From DATBLE01 sp963764565 (GTDB lineage Bacteria > Actinomycetota > Thermoleophilia > Gaiellales > Gaiellaceae): a DNA stretch of 64,000 bases. The stretch covers positions 124,001 to 188,000 of the forward strand of contig CAVXTD010000023.1 of assembly GCA_963764565.1 (NCBI GenBank), in the 5' to 3' direction. The position numbers and the translations under genes were made by a program. Below the pieces are notes generated by a model, which was not told where the DNA came from, did no database searches, and was given only the letters and a program-made list of their open reading frames with translations. Positions 18,785-27,702 of the stretch are shown here, piece after piece. Position 1 is the first letter of the stretch. Every line of letters starts with the position of its first letter.

Positions 18785-19972
18785 GTGGCTCGGCCAGGCG
18801 GGCGGCTCGGCCTGCTCGCGGGCCTCTTTCTCGCCGGGCTCGCGCTCCGGCCGCAGATCGTCGGCATCGGCCCTCTGATCCCCGCGATCAAGCACGACCT
18901 CGGCGTCTCCCACGCCGTCGCCGGTCTGCTCGGGACGATCCCGGTGTTGTGCATGGGCCTTTTCGCGCTGCCGGCGGCGCTGGTGAACCGGCGGTACGGC
19001 ACACGGCTCGCGATCGCGGTGTGCCTGACTTTGATCGGGACCTTCGGCGTCGCTCGAGCTGTGGCTCCCGGCGCCGCAGCGGTGATCACGCTGACGTTCG
19101 GAGTCGGGATCGGGCTCGGCTTCGCGCAAGCGCTGATGCCGGTCGCCGTGAAGGAGCGTTTCGCCTCGCGGCCCGCGTTCGCCACCGGGATCTATGCGAC
19201 CGGGATCAACATCGGCTCGGCGGTCTCGTCTGCGCTCGCCGTGCCGATCGCCGACGCTGCCGGCGGCTGGCGATGGTCGCTCGGCGTCTTCTCCGTGTTC
19301 ACGATCGCGCTCGTCGCGTTCTGGGTGTGGGTGACCGGAGACGAGCCTCCACACCGCCGGGCCGAGGTGGCGCACGTGCGGCTCCCGTGGCAGAACGGGC
19401 TCGCCTGGATGCTCGTCGCGATCTTCGGGTCGATGGCGTCGCTCTTCTACGGGCTCAACTCGTGGCTGCCGGATGCCTACGTCGAGCGCGGCTGGAGTGA
19501 TGGGAGGGCCGGCGCGCTGCTCGCCGTGCTCAACATCGCCGCTCTGTTTACCACTCTCGCCGTTCCCTGGCTCGCCGACCGGCGCGGTTCGCGCCGGACG
19601 TACCTGGTTGTCCTGAGCGGCGTGTTGGCCGCGAGTTGCTCGGGGTTCGTTCTCCTGCCGGGCGGCGCGTTCCTCTGGGCTGCGATCGCGGGGCTCTCCA
19701 TCGGGGCGATGTTCCCGCTGGTGCTGACGCTGCCCGTCGACGTCGGCCGCCGTCCCGCCGAGGTCGGTGCTCTTGCGGGACTGATGCTCGGTGTCGGATA
19801 CACGATCGGAGCGATCTCACCGCTCGCCCTCGGAGCGGCGCGTGACGCGACCGGGTCGTACACGACGACACTCTGGCTTATCGTCGCGTCGGGCGTGATC
19901 CTCTTCGGGTTCTGCGCGGCGATGTCGCGCGAGCGAATTGCCCGCGGCGTAACTGCGCCCGCGGCGCCGTGA
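18785..19972 (+). CDS. MFS transporter, CynX/NimT-like
   Basis: Twelve-helix major facilitator of 395 residues. It opens with LGLLAGLFLAGLALRPQIVG and IGPLIPAIKHDLGVS, typical of the CynX/NimT (cyanate or nitroimidazole transporter) group. The helix 2-3 loop reads NRRYGTRLAIAV and the half-repeat loop WLADRRGSRRTYLV. GTG 18785 is 4 bp after the FAH stop, so the two are probably co-transcribed. The substrate is unknown, probably a small organic anion. Confidence 0.88.
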   Translation: MARPGGRLGLLAGLFLAGLALRPQIVGIGPLIPAIKHDLGVSHAVAGLLGTIPVLCMGLFALPAALVNRRYGTRLAIAVCLTLIGTFGVARAVAPGAAAVITLTFGVGIGLGFAQALMPVAVKERFASRPAFATGIYATGINIGSAVSSALAVPIADAAGGWRWSLGVFSVFTIALVAFWVWVTGDEPPHRRAEVAHVRLPWQNGLAWMLVAIFGSMASLFYGLNSWLPDAYVERGWSDGRAGALLAVLNIAALFTTLAVPWLADRRGSRRTYLVVLSGVLAASCSGFVLLPGGAFLWAAIAGLSIGAMFPLVLTLPVDVGRRPAEVGALAGLMLGVGYTIGAISPLALGAARDATGSYTTTLWLIVASGVILFGFCAAMSRERIARGVTAPAAP

Positions 19973-19981
19973 CAGTCAACG

Positions 19982-20575
19982 CTAGCCCATGCCGAGCGAG
20001 ATGATCCCGCGGCCGACGAGGCCCCGGGTGAATGCCGACTCCGTCAGCACCTTGACGCCGTAGGCGTCACGAAGGAACCACTCGAAGTAGACGAAGACGC
20101 TCGACCGCACTGCGGCGATCTTCTCGAGCCGGGCGAGGTCGAGGACCGCCACGCGTGAACGTAGGACTTCGTCCTCGACGAAGCGCTCGGCCGCTCTCGC
20201 GCCGATCGGGCCGAGCAGCAGCGCTGGGCCGTCGGCGGCCAGCCGGCCGCAGAAGAGGAGCCCTGCCCGCAGCTCGATCGAGCTGCGCTCGCGCCGCCAA
20301 CCCAGGGTCAGGCGGCTCGGAGCCCGGTCGAGTACCTCGACGTCCTCGAGCTCGTCGCGGCAGTGGGCGGCGAACGCGTCGAGTATCTCGCCCTGGGTCA
20401 CCGTCTGCGTCGCCCACTCGATCCGGCGGCCGCGGCGGACGGCATCGAGCGCCGGCTCGTCCGGGTCGGCCTGCTCGGCGACCTCGTCCCAGCGGGACAG
20501 CTCGGCGGCGATCTCCTCGTCGGTCACGGGACCGATGCGGGGGTCGGCGAGCACCTCGGCGGCGGCGGCGTTCAC
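19982..20575 (-). CDS. Conserved hypothetical protein linked to AAA/VWA genes
   Basis: A 197-residue soluble protein that I do not recognise. The N-terminal third is acidic and helical (ADPRIGPVTDEEIAAELSRW). The C-terminal part has short hydrophobic segments (AALLLGPIGARAAERFV-like, then SSVFVYFEWFLRDAYGVKVL) but no convincing membrane helix or catalytic motif. Its start overlaps the stop of the von Willebrand gene by four bases, so it is the third member of an AAA-VWA-X set. It may be the target or adaptor of the AAA motor. Confidence 0.75.
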   Translation of the reverse strand: MNAAAAEVLADPRIGPVTDEEIAAELSRWDEVAEQADPDEPALDAVRRGRRIEWATQTVTQGEILDAFAAHCRDELEDVEVLDRAPSRLTLGWRRERSSIELRAGLLFCGRLAADGPALLLGPIGARAAERFVEDEVLRSRVAVLDLARLEKIAAVRSSVFVYFEWFLRDAYGVKVLTESAFTRGLVGRGIISLGMG

Positions 20576-21402
20576 GGCTGCTCCTCCATGATCGCGAGGA
20601 GAACCCCGGGGGCGAGTCGCTCGAGCGGCAGCAAGAGTCCTCCGCTCGACGCCGCAAGTGCCTCGGCACAGCCTCCTTCCGGCCTCGCCACCTCCGCCAC
20701 CACGCAGCCGATCCGCGCGCGGCGAAGCGCGCGTCCCTCCGCCAGCACCTCGGCGACCGCATCGCCCCCCTGGCGGAGGGGCACCGTCGGGAGGCCGTCG
20801 CTGACCACGACGACGAGCGGCACTGCGTTCGGATGCTTGAGCAGCTCGCCACGGAGGAGCAGCCGGGAGCGCCGTAATGCGTCCCCGAGCGGCGTGCGGC
20901 CGCTGAGCGGGATCTCCCTCAGTCGCCGCTCGGCAAGGGCGCGGCTCCGCGTCGGCGGAAGCGCGACGGTCGCTTCCGGGAGACCGCCCCTGAACGCGAC
21001 CAGCGCCACCTTGTCTCCGCGGGCGGTTGCCTCGTCGAGCAGCCCGAACACGGCGCCCTTCACCTTCTCGACCATCCGTTCAGCGTGCACCGACCAGCTG
21101 TTGTCGACGACGAAGCAGACCGTGAACGGAGAGCGGTGCTCGCGAATCTTGCGCCGAAGATCCTCGGGCTGCACCCGCACCGGAGATCGACCGGAGCGGA
21201 GCGCCGCCGCGCGCAGCGTCGCGTCGAACGCCACGTCCGTGTCGCCGGGGCGGGCAAGCCGGTGGCGGGTGTACTTCCCCCGCCGCCGGTCGACGAGCGA
21301 GCGGGCACGGCGGCCGGGGCGGGCGCGCTCGATCCGGTCGAGGCGCCGCCGTTGCGCGAAGACAGTCGCGGCGTCGACGTCCAGCCGCTCGACGTCGGGC
21401 AC
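20572..21402 (-). CDS. Von Willebrand factor A protein, magnesium-chelatase subunit D-like
   Basis: VWA-domain partner of the adjacent AAA protein. The MIDAS motif D-x-S-x-S is present in FVVDNSWSVHAERM, the conserved Thr in SGRTPLGDALRR and the Asp in VVVVSDGLPTVPL. This pairing is the BchI/BchD (ChlI/ChlD) scheme of metal chelatases and related AAA-VWA chaperones. No acidic linker of the full BchD and no large chelatase subunit are seen here. GTG 21402 is chosen as the first start after the AAA stop; an upstream ATG at 21642 would overlap the AAA gene by 200 bases. Confidence 0.8.
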   Translation of the reverse strand: MPDVERLDVDAATVFAQRRRLDRIERARPGRRARSLVDRRRGKYTRHRLARPGDTDVAFDATLRAAALRSGRSPVRVQPEDLRRKIREHRSPFTVCFVVDNSWSVHAERMVEKVKGAVFGLLDEATARGDKVALVAFRGGLPEATVALPPTRSRALAERRLREIPLSGRTPLGDALRRSRLLLRGELLKHPNAVPLVVVVSDGLPTVPLRQGGDAVAEVLAEGRALRRARIGCVVAEVARPEGGCAEALAASSGGLLLPLERLAPGVLLAIMEEQP

Positions 21403-21431
21403 ACCCTCGGGGTCGGCCTCGGCGCCGACGG

Positions 21432-22496
21432 CTAGCTCGCCCGTCCCCCGACTTTTTTTCGGCTCACCTCGACTTCGAGCGCCTCGTCGAGCAGACGGCG
21501 CAACACCTGGGGCTGGAGCTCCGCCGGCGGGCCGAACGGGTCGACGGCGAGCCGGTGCCCGAGCGCAAGCCCGGCCGCCTCGAGGATGTCCTCCGGTTCG
21601 ACCTGCTCTCGGCCGGACATGGCGGCGAGCGCCTTTGCACATTCGACGACGGTGATGTCGGCTCGGTGGCTGCCGACGCCCGAGCGCACGATCAGGCTGC
21701 CGACCGCGCCGTAGAGCTCATCGGGAACCCTCACCCGGCCGAGCCGCTCCTCGGCTGCGGCGACCGTGGCCGACAGCTCGCCCTGCCGAGCCTCCCAGTC
21801 GGCTCTGAACCCGGCGGGGTCGGCACCGAATGCCTCGCGCCGGCGGATCACCTCGCCGCGTGCGAGCGGGTCGAGCAGCGGCTCGACGTCGACCTCGAGC
21901 CCGATGCGGTCGGCGATCTGCGGCCGCAGCTCGCCCTCCTCCTCGTTCATCGTGCCGACGAGCAGGAAGCGCGCCGGGTGCGACACCGAGACTCCCTCTC
22001 GCTCGACGACGTTGACGCCGAGCGCGGCCGCGTCGAGCAGGACGTCCGTCAGATGGTCGTCGAGCAGGTTGATCTCGTCGATGTAGAGGATGCCCCGGTT
22101 GGCCTCGGCGAGCAGGCCGGGCTCGAGCGCGCGCTCACCCTCCTTCAGTGCGCGGGCGACGTCGATGCTTCCCGACACGCGGTCCTCGGTCGCGTTCAGC
22201 GGCAGGTCGACGATCCGCCGTCTGCGGCGGACGACCTGAAGCTCGTCCCGCGGGCGCGACCGGCACGCCTCGCAGTCGGGCCGGGCCGGGTCGCACGAGA
22301 AGTGGCAGTCGGCGACGACCGCGATCTCGGGGAGGAGCTCCGAGAGCCCGCGGACGGCCGTCGACTTGCCCGTCCCGCTCGGCCCCTTGATCAGGACGCC
22401 GCCGACGGCGGGGTTGACGGCGTTGAGCAGGAGCGCCGTCTTCAGGCGCTCCTGCTCGACGATCGCGGTGAACGGGAAGTAGCGGAGCCCGTTCAT
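21432..22496 (-). CDS. AAA ATPase, magnesium-chelatase subunit I-like
   Basis: BchI-family AAA+ motor of 354 residues. Walker A is GPSGTGKS (residues 38-45) and Walker B ILYIDEINLLDDHL. The BchI-type insert with spaced cysteines is present (CHFSCDPARPDCEAC), as are sensor 1 (LVGTMNEEEGELRPQ) and the Arg-finger region (IADRIGLEV). Its ATG abuts the stop of the TPP enzyme with no gap, and the VWA gene follows, so the four genes 24275 to 19982 look like one transcript. A CobN/BchH-type subunit is not in the window; the set may serve enzyme activation instead of tetrapyrrole metallation. Confidence 0.88.
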   Translation of the reverse strand: MNGLRYFPFTAIVEQERLKTALLLNAVNPAVGGVLIKGPSGTGKSTAVRGLSELLPEIAVVADCHFSCDPARPDCEACRSRPRDELQVVRRRRRIVDLPLNATEDRVSGSIDVARALKEGERALEPGLLAEANRGILYIDEINLLDDHLTDVLLDAAALGVNVVEREGVSVSHPARFLLVGTMNEEEGELRPQIADRIGLEVDVEPLLDPLARGEVIRRREAFGADPAGFRADWEARQGELSATVAAAEERLGRVRVPDELYGAVGSLIVRSGVGSHRADITVVECAKALAAMSGREQVEPEDILEAAGLALGHRLAVDPFGPPAELQPQVLRRLLDEALEVEVSRKKVGGRAS

Positions 22497-24275
22497 TCAG
22501 GTGATCACCAGCCGCTTCCCGAACGTCGGCTCGACCTGGACGATCGGCGGGAACTGCCAGGTGCCGACCAGCGGGACGGGCGTGTCGCGGTTGATCTTCA
22601 CGTCGACGACGAACGGCCCGCCCGACTTCATCGCGGTGTCGAACGCGTCGGCGAGATCGCCGGGCTGGTCGACCGAGACCGAGCCCGCTCCCATCGCGGC
22701 GGCCATGGCGGCGAAGTCCGGGTTCCAGAACTCGCCCGTCGAGTGCTTGACGAAGCTCGTCCCGATCTCGCGGTTGTCCATGTAGAAGCGCTGGAGGTCG
22801 CGGATCACGCCGATCGTGTAGTTGTTCATGATCACCCAGACGGCCGGGATGTCGTGCTCGACCGCCGTCGCGACCGCGCCCGGGAACATCATGAAGCTGC
22901 CGTCGCTCGTGACGCAGACCGCCGGCCGATCGGGCCGGGCGAGCTTGACGCCGAGGACGCCGCACGTCCCGAAGCCCATGCCCGCGAACCCGCCGGGCGT
23001 GAACACGGAGCGCGGCTCGTAGGCGTCCCAGTACTGCTCGACCCAGGTCTGGTGGTTGCCCGTGTCGGTGATCATCAGCGTGTCGTCGGGCGCCGCCTTG
23101 CGCAGCTCGCCGATCACGCGGCGCGGGTCGATCGGGACGGCGTCGGATGCCAGCTCCGGCTGGATGAAGTTCTGCCATTCCTCCTTCCAGCCCTCGATCT
23201 GGTCGTGCCACGGCGAGCGCTCCCGCTTCGGGCTCTTCCCGGCCAGCTCCATCAGCTGCCGCAGCACCTCGCGCGCGTCGCCGACGATCCCGAGCTCGGT
23301 CGGGTAGTTGCGGCCGATCTCCTGCGAGTCGAGGTCGACGTGGATCAGCTTCGTCGGCGGGATGTTGTACGTGTACCCGGGCACCCACGAGCTGCAGTGG
23401 ATGTCGGAGAAGCGGCAGCCGAGCGCGAGGATCACGTCGGCGTTGCGGGCCGCCTCCGTCGCGGGATACTCGCCCCAGCAGCCGGCGATCCCGAGGTGGA
23501 GCGGATGTCGCGCCGAGAGCGCGCCCTTGCCCATGAACGTCGAGTAGACGGGCACGTTCACGTGCTCGGCGAACTGGGCGAGCTCGGAGCTGGCGTCGGA
23601 GCAGATCACGCCGCCGCCGGCGAGGATCAGCGGCCGCTTCGCCTTCAGGAGCATCTCCAGGGCGCGGCCGACCGCCTCGGGCGAGCCGGGGGTCCGCCAG
23701 TTGAGGCTCAGCGAATGCTCCTCCGGATCGGGGACGTCGACGTCGGCCGTCTTGATCCAGAGGTCGTAGGGGACGTCGATGTGAACGGGGCCGGGCCGGC
23801 CGGTGCGGGCGATCTTGAAGGCCTTCGGGAGGAACTTGCGGAGGTCGTCGACGCTCTGCGCCTGGAAGCTCCGCTTCGTGATCACCTTGGCGACGCTCGG
23901 GAAGTCCGCCTGGTAGTGGCGGTACTCCTCCTGGAGCGCGCCGGAGTCGTACTGGTTCGTCGCCACCTGCCCGGTGATCGCGATGAACGCCGACGAGTCG
24001 TAGAAGGCGTTTCCCATGGCGACCGTGAGCAGCATCGGGCCGGGGCCCGTCGACGTGTACACCGGGATCACGTTGCCCGACGCCCGGAAGTACGCGTCGG
24101 CCATATAGCCGGCCGCGGACTCGATCCGCGGGAAGATGATCTTCAGCTCGTCCTGGTGGTTGTAGACGCCGTCGAGCAGGCCGACGGCCCCGTGCCCGGC
24201 ATAGCCGAACAGGTACGGGACCTTTTCCTTGATCAGGTACTCGGCAACGAGGTCGGCGCCGCGGATTTCAGCCAT
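22497..24275 (-). CDS. Thiamine-diphosphate enzyme, acetolactate synthase-like
   Basis: Three-domain ThDP enzyme of 592 residues similar to the large subunit of acetolactate synthase, oxalyl-CoA decarboxylase and related lyases. The cofactor-activating Glu lies in RIESAAGYMADAY. The ThDP-Mg motif begins TSDGSFMMFPG and ends with VIMNNYTIGV. The middle domain includes PLILAGGGVICSDA. ATG 24275 follows a GAGGGGAG ribosome site. No regulatory small subunit is adjacent, and the neighbours are AAA/VWA genes, so a catabolic or non-biosynthetic role is more likely than branched-chain amino acid synthesis. Confidence 0.85.
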   Translation of the reverse strand: MAEIRGADLVAEYLIKEKVPYLFGYAGHGAVGLLDGVYNHQDELKIIFPRIESAAGYMADAYFRASGNVIPVYTSTGPGPMLLTVAMGNAFYDSSAFIAITGQVATNQYDSGALQEEYRHYQADFPSVAKVITKRSFQAQSVDDLRKFLPKAFKIARTGRPGPVHIDVPYDLWIKTADVDVPDPEEHSLSLNWRTPGSPEAVGRALEMLLKAKRPLILAGGGVICSDASSELAQFAEHVNVPVYSTFMGKGALSARHPLHLGIAGCWGEYPATEAARNADVILALGCRFSDIHCSSWVPGYTYNIPPTKLIHVDLDSQEIGRNYPTELGIVGDAREVLRQLMELAGKSPKRERSPWHDQIEGWKEEWQNFIQPELASDAVPIDPRRVIGELRKAAPDDTLMITDTGNHQTWVEQYWDAYEPRSVFTPGGFAGMGFGTCGVLGVKLARPDRPAVCVTSDGSFMMFPGAVATAVEHDIPAVWVIMNNYTIGVIRDLQRFYMDNREIGTSFVKHSTGEFWNPDFAAMAAAMGAGSVSVDQPGDLADAFDTAMKSGGPFVVDVKINRDTPVPLVGTWQFPPIVQVEPTFGKRLVIT

Positions 24276-24359
24276 CGGATCTCCCCTCTCGGTTGGTCGA
24301 CCGGTTCACTATGACGGGTGCGGCGCGGCCGTTCCAGGGGGTCGGAGGGTCAGATTTGC

Positions 24360-25247
24360 TCAGTCGGGACGGAAGGCCGTAGCCGTTTCGCGAACGCCCT
24401 GGTCGAGAGGCGTGAGCGGGGTCTCGAACCACGGCTGGGGAAGCTCGCCGGGGAACGGTAGCGGCACCTCGTCGAAGGCGATGTCGGCACCGGGAACAGC
24501 CGCGGCGATCGTCGCCACCAGGTCGCCGATCGCCGTCGCCGGGCCGCCGAGGTTGAACGTCTGAGCCCCGCCGGGCTTCGACCGCGCCGCCTCGACGAAC
24601 GCGCGCGCCACGTCGGGTGCGTAGTGGAGCTGTGTCCGTCCGCCGAAGCCGATCCGGTACGGCTCGCCGCGGACGGCCGCGGCGATCGCGAGGGTCGGAC
24701 CGGCGGTGAGCCCCTGATCCCGGCCGGGGCCGTAGACCGAGAACGGGCGCAGGCCGATGCTGGCGACACCGTTCTCGTCTGCGTAGATGCGCGCAGTTCC
24801 CTCGTTCGCGAGCTTGTAGACGCCGTACAGCGTGCGCGGGGCGATCTCGCCGTGCTCGTCGTAGACGGCCGCCGAGCTCGCGTAGGCGATCGTCGTTCCC
24901 AGGTCGCGCCGCTTCGCCGCTTCGAAGACGTTGACGGTGCCCGTCACGTTCACCTGTGCGCCGAGCACCGGGTTCTCCCGGCAGAACGGCACCTGGAGGG
25001 CGGCGAGGTGCACGACGTGCGTGACCTCGTGCTCGGCGAGCGTTCTCTCGACGGTCTCGAGCGCGGTGATGTCGCCGCGGACGAAGACAATGCGCTCGAC
25101 CTCCTCCGACGCCGCGATCAGGCGCAGTCGCCGGTCGTCGTCGCCGAGGTCGAACGCGACGACGTCCGCGCCTTCGCGCACCAGCGTCACCGCCGTCCAC
25201 GCGCCGATGCAGCCCAGCGCGCCCGTGACCAACCAGCGCTCCCTCAC
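24360..25247 (-). CDS. NAD-dependent epimerase/dehydratase
   Basis: Extended short-chain dehydrogenase of 295 residues. The dinucleotide motif is TGALGCIGAW, with the acidic residue for the ribose in VVAFDLGDDD. The catalytic Tyr and Lys are in YGVYKLANEG, with Ser in YASSAAVYDEH. The RPFSVYGPGRDQG segment matches nucleotide-sugar epimerases. Substrate unknown. GTG 25247 is the only suitable start. Confidence 0.88.
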   Translation of the reverse strand: MRERWLVTGALGCIGAWTAVTLVREGADVVAFDLGDDDRRLRLIAASEEVERIVFVRGDITALETVERTLAEHEVTHVVHLAALQVPFCRENPVLGAQVNVTGTVNVFEAAKRRDLGTTIAYASSAAVYDEHGEIAPRTLYGVYKLANEGTARIYADENGVASIGLRPFSVYGPGRDQGLTAGPTLAIAAAVRGEPYRIGFGGRTQLHYAPDVARAFVEAARSKPGGAQTFNLGGPATAIGDLVATIAAAVPGADIAFDEVPLPFPGELPQPWFETPLTPLDQGVRETATAFRPD

Positions 25248-25466
25248 GTCCCTGGCCGCCTTCGGCTCCCGCCCGGCAGAACCAGCTGGCAGCGTAGACG
25301 GGCAAAGCCCGCCGACGCGCCTCCACCCTTGGGCGCCGGGCTCCGCCGAAGGCTGCCGACGCTGGCGGCACGACGCCGCACGCGCGGCGCTTGGCCGTAC
25401 TGAGTACTGTCCTGCGCGCCGCGCGCTTGCCTCCTTTGCCAGCGCCGCCCCAGGAACGTGAGGAGG
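25248..25466. other. Hairpin-rich intergenic region
   Basis: No gene recognised. It contains a 10-bp inverted repeat with a 25-base loop (25381-25390 with 25416-25425) and a 9-bp one (25258-25266 with 25345-25353). There is also a short GGGC/GCCC hairpin near 25297. It lies between the aldehyde dehydrogenase stop and the epimerase start, both on the minus strand, so terminator plus promoter functions are plausible. Confidence 0.4.
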
Positions 25467-26930
25467 TCAGGCGTCGTGATAGACGGTCACCACTTCCGTG
25501 TAGAAGTCCATCGCCGAGCGGCCCTGTTCGTGCGGGCCGAACCCGGAGCTCTTGATCCCGCCGAAGGGGACGTGGACGTCCGCGCCCGCGGTCTGCGAGT
25601 TGACGTGGAGAATGCCGGCCTCGAGCTCGTCGACGAACCGCTGGGTCGCGGCGAGGTCGCTCGTGAAGATCGAGGCGGAGAGCCCGAACTCGACCGCGTT
25701 CGCACGCCGGAGCGCCTCGTCGAGGTCGGCGAAGCGGTACAGGCTTGTCACCGGCCCGAACACCTCCTCGCAGGAGAGGAAGGCGTCGTCGGCGACCCCC
25801 TCGAACAGCGTCGGCGCGAGCAGGTACGCGTCGTCGTCCAGCCGGTTGCCGCCGGCGACGATCGTCCCGCCCTCGGCCTTGCCGCGCTCGATTCCGGCAA
25901 GGATCTCGTCGAGCTGCTTCTCGTTGACGATCGGGCCCACCTCCGTGGACGGGTCGGCCGGGTCGCCGACGACGCCGCTCTCGATCCGCTCGACCAGCCG
26001 CGCGCGGAACTCGTCGTACGCGGCCTCCTGCACGTAGATCCGGCGCGTCGCCGTGCACTTCTGGCCGGCCGACCAGAACGCGCCCGCGTAGGCGGCCTCG
26101 ACCGCGCGGCCGAGGTCGGCGTCGGCCATCACGATCAGCGGGTTGTGGCCGCCCAGCTCGAGCTGAACGCGCTTGCCGAGCTCGGTCGCCTCGCTGCGCA
26201 CCTGGCGGCCGACCGAGACGGAGCCCGTGAACGAAATCGCCTTCACCTGCGGATGCTTGACGAGCGGCGTGCCGACCTCGGAGCCGCGCCCGACGACGAT
26301 GTTGAACACGCCGGCCGGGATGCCGGCCTCCTCGAAGCAGGCGGCGATGTGCAGCCCGGTCAGCGGAGCTTCCTGGGCCAGCTTCATCACAACCGTGTTG
26401 CCGTAGATCAACGCAGGCGCGGACTTCCAGATCGGGATCGCCGCCGGGAAGTTCCACGGCGTGATCAGCCCGACGACGCCGAGGGGGCGTCGCACGGTGT
26501 AGACGGCGCTGCCGTTGGCCGACTGCTCGAACAGCTCGCCCTTCGCCCGCCAGGCCTCGCCGGCGAAGAAGCGGAGGATGGCGGCGCCGCGGGCCGACTC
26601 CATCCGCGCCTCGCGGAGCGGCTTGCCCATCTCCAGCGTCATGTCCTGCGCCATCTGCTCGACCCGCCGCTCGATCGCGTCGGCTGCGGCCATCAGGACG
26701 GCCGCGCGCTGGGCGGCGGGCCGGCGCGACCATTCGGGAAACGCGGCGGCTGCCGCCTCGACTGCGGCGTTGACGTCGTCCTCGCCGGAGGCGGGGAACT
26801 CGCCGATCGTCTCGGACGGGCGCCACGGACTGCGCTTCGCGTAGCTGTTGCCGGACCGGCTCGGCAGCCACTGGCCGCCGACGAAGTTGGCGAACGCCGG
26901 GCGGGCGGGCGCTTCCAGGACCTCAGACAC
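25467..26930 (-). CDS. NAD(P)-dependent aldehyde dehydrogenase
   Basis: ALDH superfamily enzyme of 487 residues that oxidises an aldehyde to the acid. The Rossmann region reads GVVGLITPWNFP, the general-base Glu is in LELGGHNP and the nucleophilic Cys in SAGQKCTATRR. The C-terminal cofactor motif EEVFGPVTSLYRF is intact. GTG 26930 is chosen because an excellent AAGGAGGAA lies five bases upstream; the longer in-frame ATG start has none. It overlaps the end of the FAH gene by 8 bases. With the SDR and FAH genes it suggests sugar-acid or short-chain aldehyde oxidation. Confidence 0.92.
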   Translation of the reverse strand: MSEVLEAPARPAFANFVGGQWLPSRSGNSYAKRSPWRPSETIGEFPASGEDDVNAAVEAAAAAFPEWSRRPAAQRAAVLMAAADAIERRVEQMAQDMTLEMGKPLREARMESARGAAILRFFAGEAWRAKGELFEQSANGSAVYTVRRPLGVVGLITPWNFPAAIPIWKSAPALIYGNTVVMKLAQEAPLTGLHIAACFEEAGIPAGVFNIVVGRGSEVGTPLVKHPQVKAISFTGSVSVGRQVRSEATELGKRVQLELGGHNPLIVMADADLGRAVEAAYAGAFWSAGQKCTATRRIYVQEAAYDEFRARLVERIESGVVGDPADPSTEVGPIVNEKQLDEILAGIERGKAEGGTIVAGGNRLDDDAYLLAPTLFEGVADDAFLSCEEVFGPVTSLYRFADLDEALRRANAVEFGLSASIFTSDLAATQRFVDELEAGILHVNSQTAGADVHVPFGGIKSSGFGPHEQGRSAMDFYTEVVTVYHDA

Positions 26931-27702
26931 GGATGTTCCTCCTTCTTTCGGGCAGCAGATCGGCCGCGGCAACGACGGGGTTGGTCAGCGTGCCGATCGC
27001 CGGAACGTGGATCTCGACGGTGTGACCGGGCTCGAGCGTGAAGGCGTCGGGCGGGACGAGGCCCGTGCCGGTGAGCAGGACGCTGCCCGGTGGGACGGGG
27101 TTGTCGCGCAGCAGCCACTCGACCAGCTCGCCGAACGAGCGGCGCATCCGCGCGGTGGACGTCTCGCCGGCGAACAGCTCCTCACCGGAGTCGCTGGAGA
27201 TCCGCATTCGGATCTCGTGCGGCGCGTCCCAGTCGTCCGGGACGAGCACGGCGGGGCCGATTGCGCACGCGCCGGCGAATACCTTCGCCTGCGGCAGGTA
27301 GAGGGGGTTCGCGCCCTCGATCTCGCGTGAGGAGACGTCGTTGCCGATCGTCAGGCCGGCGAGCGCGCCCTCTTCCCCGATCACGACGCCGATCTCCGGC
27401 TCGGGCACGTCCCAGGTCGAGTCGCCGCGCACCCCGACCGGCTCGCCCGGTCCGACCGTGCGGCGGCAGGCCGCGTCCTTGAGGAAGAGCTCGGGCCGTT
27501 CGGCGTCGTAGACGAGCGTGTAGACGTCCTTGACCGTGCTCTCTTCGACCCGCGCGTCGCGGCTGCGCTCGTAGGTGACGCCGGCGCACCAGACCTCAGG
27601 AGGCTGCACCGGGATCGCGAGGTCGTAGCCCGTCAGCTCATCCGGCGACGAAGCCTCGCCGTCGCGGATCCCGTCCGGCGTGCGATAGCGGAACCGCAGC
27701 AT
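26923..27702 (-). CDS. Fumarylacetoacetate hydrolase family protein (sugar-acid pathway type)
   Basis: FAH-fold enzyme of 259 residues. Metal-binding acids are in PEPEIGVVIGE and the Asp in IGNDVSSREIEG. The C-terminal part contains GSVLLTGTGLVPP and GHTVEIHVPAIGTLTNPV. The longer N-terminal domain (PPEVWCAGVTYERS) resembles hydrolases of 2,4-diketo-3-deoxy sugar acids and 2-keto-3-deoxy acid dehydratases more than the short family member at 18.1 kb. It overlaps the SDR gene (ATGA) and the aldehyde dehydrogenase gene, so the three form a coupled operon. Confidence 0.88.
   Translation of the reverse strand: MLRFRYRTPDGIRDGEASSPDELTGYDLAIPVQPPEVWCAGVTYERSRDARVEESTVKDVYTLVYDAERPELFLKDAACRRTVGPGEPVGVRGDSTWDVPEPEIGVVIGEEGALAGLTIGNDVSSREIEGANPLYLPQAKVFAGACAIGPAVLVPDDWDAPHEIRMRISSDSGEELFAGETSTARMRRSFGELVEWLLRDNPVPPGSVLLTGTGLVPPDAFTLEPGHTVEIHVPAIGTLTNPVVAAADLLPERRRNIRV

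Noticed and set aside
21555..24314. A 919-codon open frame on the plus strand opposite the AAA and ThDP genes
   Set aside because: Antisense frames stay open in this GC-rich DNA. The minus-strand reading has Walker and ThDP motifs; the plus-strand translation is Arg/Asp/Val-rich with no domain.
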